This document shows positions 1-8,792 of a stretch of DNA of 64,000 nucleotides, piece after piece. The stretch's first letter is position 1, and the number at the start of each line of letters is the position of its first letter. The notes beneath the pieces were generated by a model, which worked only from the letters and a program-made list of their open reading frames with translations, made no database searches and was not told the origin of the DNA. The DNA comes from Pseudomonas gingeri (GTDB lineage: Bacteria > Pseudomonadota > Gammaproteobacteria > Pseudomonadales > Pseudomonadaceae), in the NCBI RefSeq assembly GCF_013386115.1, contig NZ_JACAOR010000008.1, positions 1 through 64,000 on the forward strand, given 5' to 3'. A program made the position numbers and the translations under genes.

Positions 1-119
1 TGGGGTTTTGTTTTTGCGCTGCCGAACGGTCCTGTGGCAGCCCGACAAATTTGCACAGTTATTTTCGAGCCGGCCCACTAGAATAGGCTCAATCTTTTAC
101 AGAGCCTGAGCCTCTATTT

Positions 120-779
120 ATGCCGGATCCGGTTGACACTCCCCAGGTGTCTGAACTGCCCCTGGAGGAGCTGGTGGCTTGTCACGAATGTGATCTGCTG
201 ATGCGCAAGCCCCAGCTCGGACTGGGTGAAAAAGCCCAATGCCCGCGCTGTGGTTATGAGCTGTACGCCCACCGCCACAATGTCGTCGAGCGCAGCCTGG
301 CCCTGGTGATCGCGGCCCTGTTGCTGTACGTCCCCGCGAACTTTCTGCCGATCATGCAACTCAATCTTCTGGGACGCTCTTCCGAGGACACGGTGTGGAG
401 CGGCGTGCTGGGCCTGCATAACACCGGCATGACCGGCATCGCCGTCGTGGTGTTCCTGTGCAGCATGGGCATTCCGCTGCTCAAGTTGCTGTGCCAGCTG
501 GCGGTGTTGCTGAGCATCCGCTGGGACATCGGGCGCAGCTACGGCCTGCTGCTTTATCGCATTTATCACCATCTGCGTGATTGGGGCATGCTCGAGGTCT
601 ATCTCATGGGTGTGCTGGTCGCCATCGTCAAGCTGGCGGATCTCGCGGAGTTGAGCCTGGGCCTTGGCCTGGCCTGTTTTGTCAGTCTGTTGTTGGTCCA
701 GGTACTGCTGGAGGTGGTGATGTCACCTCATCAGATCTGGCAGGCGTTGTCGGGAGAAGATGAACATGCGGGCGATTGA
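120..779 (+). CDS. PqiA-domain inner-membrane protein (LetA-like, first half)
   Basis: 219 aa. A zinc-ribbon (C21xxC24 and C41xxC44) precedes about four hydrophobic segments, starting with one around residues 60-80 that contains the family-typical YVPANFLPIM stretch. Paraquat-inducible protein A/LetA proteins sit in the inner membrane and work with a periplasmic MCE protein in lipid transport between the membranes. The E. coli protein is about 420 aa with two such halves. This gene encodes one half, and the next gene, overlapping its 3' end, encodes the other. All three genes overlap, so they form one translationally coupled operon with the MCE gene. The upstream 119 bases probably hold the promoter, but I see no convincing boxes. 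Confidence 0.93.
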   Translation: MPDPVDTPQVSELPLEELVACHECDLLMRKPQLGLGEKAQCPRCGYELYAHRHNVVERSLALVIAALLLYVPANFLPIMQLNLLGRSSEDTVWSGVLGLHNTGMTGIAVVVFLCSMGIPLLKLLCQLAVLLSIRWDIGRSYGLLLYRIYHHLRDWGMLEVYLMGVLVAIVKLADLAELSLGLGLACFVSLLLVQVLLEVVMSPHQIWQALSGEDEHAGD

Positions 780-1389
780 TGCGGGCATCCTGATCTGCAC
801 GGAATGCCACGAGCTGAACCGGCAGGAGCCGGACGCCGACGAACAGGCCTGCACCCGTTGTGGTGCGCTGGTACACCCGCGCCGCCCGAACAGCCTGATG
901 CGCACCTGGGCACTGCTGCTGACCTCGGCCATTCTCTACATTCCGGCCAACGTCCTGCCGATCATGACCGTCAGTTCCCTGGGCAAGGGCGACCCGGACA
1001 CTATCATGTCCGGGGTCATCACCCTGGTGCAGCACGGCATGTTCCCGATCGCCGCCGTGGTGTTTGTCGCCAGTATTCTGGTACCCACGTTCAAACTGGT
1101 GGGCATTGCCCTGCTATTGTTCTCGGTGCAGCGCCATCAGCCGCTGTCGGCCCGGCAGCGGATCATCATGTACCGTTTCATCGAATTCATTGGCCGTTGG
1201 TCAATGTTGGATATTTTCGTGATCGCCATCCTGGTGGCGGTCGTGAACTTCGGAAGAATTGCCAGCGTCGAGGCCAATCTCGGCGCGGTGGCCTTTGCCA
1301 GTGTGGTGGTGTTGACGATGCTTGCTGCAGTAACTTTTGATCCCCGACTGATTTGGGACAACACGGAGTCGGACGACGACCATGAGTGA
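766..1389 (+). CDS. PqiA-domain inner-membrane protein (LetA-like, second half)
   Basis: 207 aa from the ATG at 766. An ATG at 760 is in frame but sits only three bases after GGGAG, whereas 766 is properly spaced, so I prefer 766. It has a zinc ribbon at C11xxC14 and C29xxC32, then four hydrophobic segments, the first again with YIPANVLPIM. It overlaps the previous gene by 14 nt and the MCE gene by 8 nt. It is a paralogue of the upstream gene. Together they equal one full-length LetA/PqiA and should form the membrane partner of the MCE protein. Confidence 0.92.
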   Translation: MRAIDAGILICTECHELNRQEPDADEQACTRCGALVHPRRPNSLMRTWALLLTSAILYIPANVLPIMTVSSLGKGDPDTIMSGVITLVQHGMFPIAAVVFVASILVPTFKLVGIALLLFSVQRHQPLSARQRIIMYRFIEFIGRWSMLDIFVIAILVAVVNFGRIASVEANLGAVAFASVVVLTMLAAVTFDPRLIWDNTESDDDHE

Positions 1390-3685
1390 TTTGCCAAAAG
1401 CCAAAACCCGTCCGGCCTCGAACTGGTCGGCCATCTGGGTCCTGCCGCTGATCGCCCTGATCATTGGCGGCTGGCTCGGCTGGCGGGCCTATAACCAGAC
1501 CGGTATCGAAATCCAGGTACGTTTCGAGAGTGGCGAAGGCATCCAGGCCAACAAGACCGAAATCGTCTACAAGGGCATGCCGATCGGCAAGGTCAAGGCG
1601 CTGACCCTGGACACCGAAGGCTCCACCAAAGGCGTGGTGGCCACCGTCGAGATGAACAAGGATGTCGAATCGTCCCTGCGCACCAATACCCGCTTCTGGC
1701 TGGTCAAGCCAAGCGTCACCCTGGCCGGTATCACCGGCCTGGAAACCCTGGTCTCCGGCAACTACATCGCCGTCAGCCCCGGCGATGGCGAGCCCTCGCG
1801 CAAGTTCAAGGCCCTGTCCCAGGAGCCGCCGCTGTCGGATCTCAAGCCAGGCCTGCACATCACCATCAAGGCCGAACGCCTGGGCTCGCTGAACCGTGGC
1901 AGCCCGGTGTTCTACAAGCAGATCCAGGTCGGCCAGATCAAGAGCTTCGCGTTGTCCCCGGACCAGAACATGGTTGAGCTCAAGGTCTTCATCGAGCCCG
2001 CCTACGCCAACCTGGTGCGCAAACACACACGTTTCTGGAATGCCAGCGGCATCAGCATCGACGCCAACCTGTCCGGCGTGAAGGTCCGTAGCGAATCGCT
2101 GGCCAGTATCGTTGCCGGAGGTATCGCCTTCGCCACCCCGGAGAACCGCAAAGACAGTCCGCCCACCGATCCGAGCCTGCCGTTCCGTCTCTACGAGGAC
2201 TTCGACGCCGCCCAGGCCGGGATCCGCGTGAAAGTGAAGCTCAGTGACTTCGAAGGCTTGCAGGCCGGGCGCACCCCGGTCATGTACAAGGGGATCCAGG
2301 TCGGTAGCCTGAAGACCCTGAAGATCGATCCCGACCTGACCAGCGCCAACGCCGAACTGACCCTCGATCCCCTGGCCGAGGACTACCTGGTGGATGGCAC
2401 CCAGTTCTGGGTGGTCAAGCCGTCGATCTCCCTGGCCGGCATCACCGGCCTGGAGGCCCTGGTCAAGGGTAACTACATCGCCATTCGCCCCGGCGACAAA
2501 GGCGGCCATCCACAGCGGGAGTTCGAGGCCCGGGCCAAGGCGCCGCCGCTGGACCTGCGTTCCCCCGGCCTGCACCTGGTGCTGTTCACCGACAACCTCA
2601 GCTCCCTGGAGGTCGGCAGCCCGATCCTCTACAAGCAGGTCAAGGTCGGTTCGGTGCAGAGCTACCAGTTCTCCCGTGACCGCAAGCAGGTGGTCATCGG
2701 CGTGCATATCGAGAAAGAGTACGAGGGCCTGGTCAACGCCTCGACCCGTTTCTGGAACGTCAGTGGCATCACCCTTACCGGCGGGCTGACCGGCGGCATC
2801 CAGGTGAAAAGCGAGTCATTGCAGACTCTGATCGCCGGGGGCATCGCCTTCGAGACGCCGCAGGAGAAAGCCCCGCTGAAGAGACGCATCCCGCGTTTCC
2901 GCCTGTTCGCCAACCATGACGACGCCCAGCAACAAGGCACCGTGATCACCATCCGGGTCGATCGTGCCGACGGCCTGCGCAGTGGCACGCCGGTCCGCTT
3001 CAAGGGGCTGGATGTGGGCAAGATCGAAAGCGTCGACCTCAGCGACGATCTGCAATCGGTGCTGCTGTCGGCACGGATTACCGAAGTGCCGGACAGGATC
3101 GCCCGGGTCGGTAGCCAGTTCTGGGTGGTCAAGCCGGAGCTGGGGCTGATCAAGACCGCCAATCTCGAAACCCTGGTGAGCGGGCAATACATTGAAGTGC
3201 AGCCGGCGGCCAGGAAGCAGGGCCCGCAGAAGGACTTCGTCGCGCTGAAGCAGGCACCGGAGGCGGTAGCCGCGGAAGCCGGCCTGAGCCTGACCCTGAG
3301 TGCCGCCCGCCGCGGCTCGCTGAAGGAAGGCGTGCCGGTGACCTATCGCGAAGTGACCGTGGGCAAGGTCACGGGGTACGAACTGGGCGCCACGGCGGAC
3401 CGGGTGCTGATCCATATCCTGATCGAGCCGCGTTATGCGCCGCTGGTGCGCACTGGCAGCCGGTTCTGGAACACCAGCGGGTTCGGTGCCGATTTCGGCC
3501 TGTTCAAGGGCGTGACGGTGCGTACCGAGTCGCTGGAGACGCTGATCCAGGGCGGGATTGCCTTCGCCACGCCGGACGGCGAGCGGATGGGCAGCGCGGC
3601 GCGACCGCAGCAGACCTTCCCGTTGTTCGACAAGTTCGAGGACGAGTGGCTGACCTGGGCGCCGAAGATCACTCTCGGTAAATAA
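1382..3685 (+). CDS. Six-domain MCE (MlaD-type) lipid-transport protein, PqiB/LetB-like
   Basis: 767 aa. A single N-terminal membrane anchor (about residues 17-34) is followed by six MCE repeats starting near residues 41, 157, 280, 396, 519 and 634. Each carries the G-x-P-V-x-Y/F-K/R...VGxV signature. MCE proteins form stacked hexameric rings whose central tunnel carries phospholipid across the periplasm. E. coli PqiB has three MCE domains and LetB seven, so six is intermediate. Repeats alternate between two subtypes: one with G-(I/L)-P-x-Y-K-G and 'FWVVKP', the other with 'SPVxYKQ' and 'FWN.SG'. This suggests growth by duplication of a two-domain unit. Partner of the two PqiA-like proteins encoded just upstream. 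Confidence 0.94.
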   Translation: MSDLPKAKTRPASNWSAIWVLPLIALIIGGWLGWRAYNQTGIEIQVRFESGEGIQANKTEIVYKGMPIGKVKALTLDTEGSTKGVVATVEMNKDVESSLRTNTRFWLVKPSVTLAGITGLETLVSGNYIAVSPGDGEPSRKFKALSQEPPLSDLKPGLHITIKAERLGSLNRGSPVFYKQIQVGQIKSFALSPDQNMVELKVFIEPAYANLVRKHTRFWNASGISIDANLSGVKVRSESLASIVAGGIAFATPENRKDSPPTDPSLPFRLYEDFDAAQAGIRVKVKLSDFEGLQAGRTPVMYKGIQVGSLKTLKIDPDLTSANAELTLDPLAEDYLVDGTQFWVVKPSISLAGITGLEALVKGNYIAIRPGDKGGHPQREFEARAKAPPLDLRSPGLHLVLFTDNLSSLEVGSPILYKQVKVGSVQSYQFSRDRKQVVIGVHIEKEYEGLVNASTRFWNVSGITLTGGLTGGIQVKSESLQTLIAGGIAFETPQEKAPLKRRIPRFRLFANHDDAQQQGTVITIRVDRADGLRSGTPVRFKGLDVGKIESVDLSDDLQSVLLSARITEVPDRIARVGSQFWVVKPELGLIKTANLETLVSGQYIEVQPAARKQGPQKDFVALKQAPEAVAAEAGLSLTLSAARRGSLKEGVPVTYREVTVGKVTGYELGATADRVLIHILIEPRYAPLVRTGSRFWNTSGFGADFGLFKGVTVRTESLETLIQGGIAFATPDGERMGSAARPQQTFPLFDKFEDEWLTWAPKITLGK

Positions 3686-3692
3686 CCCCGCC

Positions 3693-3781
3693 TGTGGGAG
3701 CGGGCTTGCCCGCGAAGCAGGCAACGCGGTGCTATCTGGCAAACCGCGTCATCGTTCTTCGCGGGCAAGCCCGCTCCCACA
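3693..3781. repeat. REPIN-like inverted repeat
   Basis: Two 24-nt arms (3693-3716 and 3758-3781) are perfect reverse complements around a 41-nt centre. The outer ends read TGTGGGAGCGGGCTTGCC and its complement, the REP form common in fluorescent pseudomonads. It fills the gap between the convergent MCE and mksB genes and can also act as a bidirectional stem-loop terminator. Confidence 0.9.
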
Positions 3782-3803
3782 GCAGAGACGAAGGCCTGTG
3801 GGA

Positions 3804-6644
3804 TCAGGCTTCGTCCAGCTCCGGTTCCGAGGCCTCGCGGTTCAGCGTGGCCCTGACCTGATCGTGGCGACGGATGTACTTCCAGTCCGCCTCGTCGATA
3901 TAGATCCCGTTGGGTCCGCTGCCGCCTTCCAGGTCGATGGCCACATGGGCCGAGACCTGCGGCTTGACGCTCGCCAGGATCGGCACGAAGCCCAGTTGCA
4001 GGCTGGTTTCCAGCAGCGCCGCCTGGTTCTTCTCGTCGATATCCGCGGCCTCGTCGAGGTAGTACGGCAAGCGCACGCGCCCGGCCTGGTCGCGGTCCAT
4101 CAGGTGCAGCAACAGGTACATGTTGGTCAGCGCCTTGATGGTCATGGTGGTGCCGTTGGAAGCGGCGCCGTCGATATCGGTGTGGATCACCGGCTGGCCA
4201 TGCACCTTGGTGATCTCGAACGCCAGTTCGAACAGGTCCTTCAGGCCCAGCTGGTTGTGGTTGGCCGCCACCAGCCGCGCCAGGTATTCCTTGGCCTCTT
4301 CGTTCTTGTTGTCCTGCTCGGCGCTCTGGCTCAGGTCGAACACCGACAGCGTCTCGCCTTCTTCGTACTGGCCGGCGCTGTGGATGATCTGGTCGATATG
4401 CTTGAGCGCTTCCTTGTTCGGGGCCAGGACGATGCGGAAGCTCTGCAGGTTGGAGACCTGGCGCTTGTTGATCTCGCGGTTGAACAACGCCAACTGGTGC
4501 TCGAGGCTGTCGTAGTCGCTGCGGATATTGCGCAGGGTCCGGGCGATGTCGGTTACCGCCGCGCGGCGGGCCTTGCCCAGGGTCAGGGCTTCGTCGGTGC
4601 GGTGGTCATAGGCGTTGATCAGCAGTTGCAGGCGCCGCTCGACATCGTCCTCGCTGTCGAACTTGGCCACGCCCTTGAGGCGGACCTGGGCATACAGCGC
4701 TTCAATCTGCCCGTCGACCCGCTGCAGGCCCTGCCAGCTGTCCTGATAGTCGTTGAGCAGCGGCAGCAGGTTGTCCATGGAGTCGTCGACCGGGTCCATG
4801 AACGGCGTGCCGAACGGCAGGTCCGCCGGCAGCAACTGACGACGGCGCAGGGCATCGTCGAGGGTGCGTTGCTTGGCCTCCATGTCGCCGATCTGCCGAC
4901 CGACCAGTTGCAGCTTGGCCGAGAGCTGCTGGACGCGCTCGGTAAAGGCGTCGCTGGAGCGCTTCAGTTCGTCCTGGGCGGCTTCCATCTGTGCCAGCTG
5001 TTCCAGCTTGTCGCCTTCCTCGGCTCCGAGGGTTTCGGCGCGACGGAAGTCTTCCAGGGCCTTCTGCGCATCCAGCACCTGCTGGTACAGCGCTTCGGTC
5101 TGCGTCTTGCTCGCCGCGCGGTCGGCGGCCACGGCCTGCTGGGTCTTCAGTTGCTTGAGCTCCTTGTCCAGGCGCTCCTTCTGATCGCGCAACGCGGCGC
5201 GATCCGCCAGGGCCTGGAGCGCCGGCGGCTCGATATGCGACAGGTCGATGGACAGGCCCGGCACTTCGAAGCGCTCGCCCTTGAAGCCGTCGAGGATCAG
5301 TTCCAGCGACTTGACCCACTCGCCGTCGTCGTCCAGCGCAATGCCGTGCTCGCCCAGCGGCAGGCTGAACAGGGCGCTGTTGAACAGGCGCATCAGGCGC
5401 TCGACATCCTGCTGCGAGAACTCTTCGCGCAAGCGTGCGTAGCTGTTGTTGTCCGCGTGGTCGAGCTGCTGCTTGACCGACTTCAGGCGTTTTTCCAGAT
5501 CGCGCAGGCGCTCTTCCAGATCCTCGGCACTGAACTGCCGGGACTGGGCCAGGGCACCGGCCAGTTCGTCGTGAGCATCCTTGGCGGCCAGCAGTTGCTG
5601 TTCCAGGACCTTCACGTCGTCGACCAGGGCAAAGCGATGCCTGAGCACCGACAACTCGCCGAGCCAGCGCTGGATACCGCTGATTTCCCGCTCCAGGCGC
5701 ATCAGCTCCTGGGTGCTGCCGCGCTGGTCGTTCTGCAGCGCGTCCTGTTCGTTGCGGTAATGCTCGGACTGGATCAGCAGCTCTTCCTTGCGCGCACTGG
5801 CGTAGTCCGACCAGGTACCCAGCAACGAGTCCAGCAACGGCGAGATCCGATGCAGCTTGCCGCGCAGGACATCGCGCGAACGCACCCCGGCGGCCAGTGC
5901 CTCGACCAGCGGGCCGGCGGCCACCAGCGAGTTGTAGTCCTGCTCCATGCGCCGCACATCGCGGAAGGCCTCTTCGCAGGCGGCGATATAGTCGACGCTG
6001 CCGGAGCGCAGGCTGTGCTCGAAGGCATCGAGGAACAGCTGCTTGAGCTTGGCCGCGGTGATTTCGCGCATGTGCAACAGGTTGATGAACAGGGCGCGGA
6101 AGGTCTTCAGGCTCTGTTCGCTGGTGGAGCGCAGCGGGATCAGGGTCAGGTCCAGCGGGATCGACGTGTGCCCGCCGACCAGCAGGCGGCGCAGTTCATC
6201 GGGCTTGAGTTCGTAGGCTTTCAGGCCGTTGCGCTCAAGGTTGTTGAACAGCTCTTTCTGGCGCAGGCAGGTGTCGTCTTTCTGGTAGTGGGCCAGGTCC
6301 AGTTGTCCGGCATAGGCGAAGAACTGGTGACCGAAGCCACCGCCCGGCCCGCGGCCGACCACACCGATGACGTGGGGGCCGTGGGGCAGGGCGACCTCCA
6401 CGAGGATGTAGCTGGTGTCGCTGGCGAAGTAGAAACGGCGCGACTGTTCCAGGCTGTATTTGCCGAAGCTCATGTCCGACATGCGGGCCAGGATCGGGAA
6501 CTGCAAGGCGTTGATCGAAGCCGATTTGCCGAGGTTGTTCGCCCCGTAGACCGACAGCGGGTGTTCGAGGGGAAACAGCCCGAGGCTGTAGCCGGCCGTG
6601 TTCAGCAGGGCGAAGCGGCGAATACCGTAGCGTTCCTGGCTCAT
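3804..6644 (-). CDS. mksB: Condensin subunit MksB (SMC-like ATPase)
   Basis: 946 aa. A Walker A region near residues 33-45 (YGANNLGKSASINAL) is followed by a long heptad-rich coiled coil. The C-terminal part carries the second ATPase half (YLDEAADID as Walker B). This matches MksB, the MukB-like ATPase of the MksBEF condensin that helps organise and segregate chromosomes in Pseudomonas. It is the last gene of mksF-mksE-mksB; its ATG overlaps the mksE stop by 4 nt. No mksG (TOPRIM nuclease-like) follows: the next gene is convergent and unrelated. Confidence 0.95.
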   Translation of the reverse strand: MSQERYGIRRFALLNTAGYSLGLFPLEHPLSVYGANNLGKSASINALQFPILARMSDMSFGKYSLEQSRRFYFASDTSYILVEVALPHGPHVIGVVGRGPGGGFGHQFFAYAGQLDLAHYQKDDTCLRQKELFNNLERNGLKAYELKPDELRRLLVGGHTSIPLDLTLIPLRSTSEQSLKTFRALFINLLHMREITAAKLKQLFLDAFEHSLRSGSVDYIAACEEAFRDVRRMEQDYNSLVAAGPLVEALAAGVRSRDVLRGKLHRISPLLDSLLGTWSDYASARKEELLIQSEHYRNEQDALQNDQRGSTQELMRLEREISGIQRWLGELSVLRHRFALVDDVKVLEQQLLAAKDAHDELAGALAQSRQFSAEDLEERLRDLEKRLKSVKQQLDHADNNSYARLREEFSQQDVERLMRLFNSALFSLPLGEHGIALDDDGEWVKSLELILDGFKGERFEVPGLSIDLSHIEPPALQALADRAALRDQKERLDKELKQLKTQQAVAADRAASKTQTEALYQQVLDAQKALEDFRRAETLGAEEGDKLEQLAQMEAAQDELKRSSDAFTERVQQLSAKLQLVGRQIGDMEAKQRTLDDALRRRQLLPADLPFGTPFMDPVDDSMDNLLPLLNDYQDSWQGLQRVDGQIEALYAQVRLKGVAKFDSEDDVERRLQLLINAYDHRTDEALTLGKARRAAVTDIARTLRNIRSDYDSLEHQLALFNREINKRQVSNLQSFRIVLAPNKEALKHIDQIIHSAGQYEEGETLSVFDLSQSAEQDNKNEEAKEYLARLVAANHNQLGLKDLFELAFEITKVHGQPVIHTDIDGAASNGTTMTIKALTNMYLLLHLMDRDQAGRVRLPYYLDEAADIDEKNQAALLETSLQLGFVPILASVKPQVSAHVAIDLEGGSGPNGIYIDEADWKYIRRHDQVRATLNREASEPELDEA

Positions 6645-7354
6645 GCGTCCATCTCCTGTTGCTCGGCGGCGATGGCACGGGCCAGCGCCTGCTCTTCACT
6701 TTCTTCCTGCGGTTCGGCGAATTCGCTGAGGTCCAGCGGATCATCGGTTTCCAGCAGCTTCTCGTCGCTGTCGTCATCCACCAGTACCGGCGTCGGCAAC
6801 GGCAGCACGCTGTGCAGGCTGGCGGCCATATCGCGGTCCTGCTGGACCGACAGGCAGACATCGAGGAAACGGTGCATCGGCGGCAGGAAGCGGTACAGGC
6901 CGGGCTCTTCGAGGGCAAAACCGAGCTGGGTCATGCGGCGCATGATCTTTTCTTCCAGCTCGTCCTGGGTGGTGACTTCGGCCTGGACGAACAGGTCGCG
7001 GTACTTGTCCAGCAGCGATGGCAGTTCGTCACGACCGAGGCTGCCACCGTCGAGCACGGCGATCGGGTCGCGACCCTGGTCGGCCAGGTGTTCCACCAGG
7101 ATGAAGGTGAACAGTGCCAGGCGCTGGGCGGTCTTGTTCACCTGGGCGGCGGCATTGTCCGGGACGAAGTAGTAGAAACCACGGGTATCGCAGACCAGTT
7201 CGAAGCCCAGGGCCTTGAACAGCGTGCGGTACTGGTCCTGGAAGTTCGACAGTTGCGCGTACAGCTCCGGGTCGCGGCGGCTGACGTGGTAACCCTTGAA
7301 CAGCTCGCGAAAGATTGGCGCCAGCTGGGACAGTTCGGAAAGATCAAGATGCAT
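6641..7354 (-). CDS. mksE: Condensin subunit MksE
   Basis: 237 aa from the ATG that starts MHLDLSELSQLAPIFREL. A longer reading frame exists upstream but would run deep into mksF. MksE is the winged-helix accessory subunit that bridges the kleisin MksF and the ATPase MksB. The body holds short winged-helix-like segments, and the C-terminal tail (about residues 190-237) is very acidic. It overlaps mksF by 11 nt and mksB by 4 nt, so the operon is tightly coupled. Confidence 0.93.
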   Translation of the reverse strand: MHLDLSELSQLAPIFRELFKGYHVSRRDPELYAQLSNFQDQYRTLFKALGFELVCDTRGFYYFVPDNAAAQVNKTAQRLALFTFILVEHLADQGRDPIAVLDGGSLGRDELPSLLDKYRDLFVQAEVTTQDELEEKIMRRMTQLGFALEEPGLYRFLPPMHRFLDVCLSVQQDRDMAASLHSVLPLPTPVLVDDDSDEKLLETDDPLDLSEFAEPQEESEEQALARAIAAEQQEMDA

Positions 7355-8624
7355 GGGGTGTGCTCGCGGAATTCTCGGCGGTTTCTTCAACACGCGAGAG
7401 CAGGGCGAAGGAGCGCAGGCTGACCTGATGCTCCTGTGTGTAGTAGTCGCGGCGTTCGAGACGTTCGCGCTGGAAACGCTTTTCCCGCGACAGGCGCGAG
7501 AACCAGTACAGCAATTCGTCGGTGGCGCCGTCCGGCTCCTGTTCCAGCAGCCAGCTCATCAGGTCCGGCATCGGCAGGGCGTCGGTGCAGCGTTCGAGCA
7601 TTTCCTTGACCGTGCGCGGTGCCCGTGGCGACTCGCCGCCCTTGGACGACTTGTGTGCCTTGGGGAAGCGCGACGGCTTGGCCTCGAAGCGGGCGAGGGC
7701 ATAGACATAGGCTTCGACCTGCCCGGAGCTGCCGAGAAAGGTGCTCTGCGGCCGGGTGAACATCGGCATGGCCGCTTGCGGCACGGCGTCCAGGCCCTTG
7801 CGGCGGATCACCGACAGCGCCAGGGCCGCGCCACGGGTCACGGCATTGTGCCGACGCGCTTCTTCACGCAGCGGCAGCAGCAGTTCGCGGGCATGACGCA
7901 GGGTCAGCTGGGCGCTGGTCTGCATCTCCAGGATCCGCGCGTGGGTGCGCAGCAGCATGTCGTCGTCCACCAGGTGGCCGAGGCGCTGCTGTTCGCTGAG
8001 CATGCGCAGCAGGACGTTCTCGACCTTGCGCACGCCCTGTTCGAAGGCGCCGTCGGCATTCACCAGCTGGATCATCGGCTCGACGTATTCGTCCCAGGTC
8101 GCCAGGACCTCGGCGTAGCGCTGGCGCAGCGGTATCTGCCGGTCGCTGGTCTTGGCCCGCTCGGCGACGGCCACCAGGGCCTGTTCGTCGTTGGCGAGTT
8201 TTTTCAGGACGTCGCGCACGCGCATGTCGAGCAGGCGCAGCTGGCGGGCCAGGTCGTTGCCGTCGCGGATATCGAAGGCGTCCTGGATATACCCGGCCAG
8301 GCGCTCGAGGTGGCGCAGGTAGGCTTCGATCTCCAGGCACAGGCCCAGGCGGTGCTCGCGGCGCAGGTAGGCCAGGAAGTCATGGATCTGCGCGTTCAGC
8401 TCGAAACGGTTCGGGCTTTTCGCCACCGGGACCAGGATGTCGAGGCGAATCCATACGTCCAGCAGGCTGGTGATGTCCTGGGGTGTGCTGTCCAGTTGCT
8501 GGGCGGCCAATTGTTGACGCAGCTCACCGAGGCTCAGGGTGCCTTGGTCGAAGTGTTCGCACAGGGGCTCCAGAAGGGCCCAGTGCTCGGCGAGGGCGCG
8601 CAAGACGCGCTTGGGTTCGATCAT
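7344..8624 (-). CDS. mksF: Condensin kleisin-like subunit MksF
   Basis: 426 aa, mostly helical. The N-terminal half is rich in leucine repeats and resembles a winged helix plus helical bundle. In this family the protein acts as the kleisin that closes the MksB ring and recruits MksE. First gene of the mksFEB operon, so its promoter should lie in the 168-bp space before the divergent TonB-like gene (8625-8792). Confidence 0.92.
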   Translation of the reverse strand: MIEPKRVLRALAEHWALLEPLCEHFDQGTLSLGELRQQLAAQQLDSTPQDITSLLDVWIRLDILVPVAKSPNRFELNAQIHDFLAYLRREHRLGLCLEIEAYLRHLERLAGYIQDAFDIRDGNDLARQLRLLDMRVRDVLKKLANDEQALVAVAERAKTSDRQIPLRQRYAEVLATWDEYVEPMIQLVNADGAFEQGVRKVENVLLRMLSEQQRLGHLVDDDMLLRTHARILEMQTSAQLTLRHARELLLPLREEARRHNAVTRGAALALSVIRRKGLDAVPQAAMPMFTRPQSTFLGSSGQVEAYVYALARFEAKPSRFPKAHKSSKGGESPRAPRTVKEMLERCTDALPMPDLMSWLLEQEPDGATDELLYWFSRLSREKRFQRERLERRDYYTQEHQVSLRSFALLSRVEETAENSASTPHAS

Positions 8625-8792
8625 GGGAGAGGCCGGCTGGTTGGCAAATTAAAAGGAGCGATTGTACTGCATGACGCGCCCGATTTATCCCCAGGTGATC
8701 AGAGGACAGGTGTTGTTGCGATCAACAGCGGGCGATCTTCGCCGAAGAACGGTAGAATCCCGGTCTTCAACTTATCCACAGATGGCCGCCCC

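Noticed and set aside
1187..2707. A 506-codon minus-strand frame opposite the MCE gene
   Set aside because: It mirrors the MCE repeats and would overlap the whole coding region.
3729..7172. A 1,147-codon open frame on the plus strand across mksB and mksE
   Set aside because: It is the antisense of a well-conserved operon. G+C-rich genes often leave the opposite frame open; its translation is Q/V/L-repetitive with no family match.
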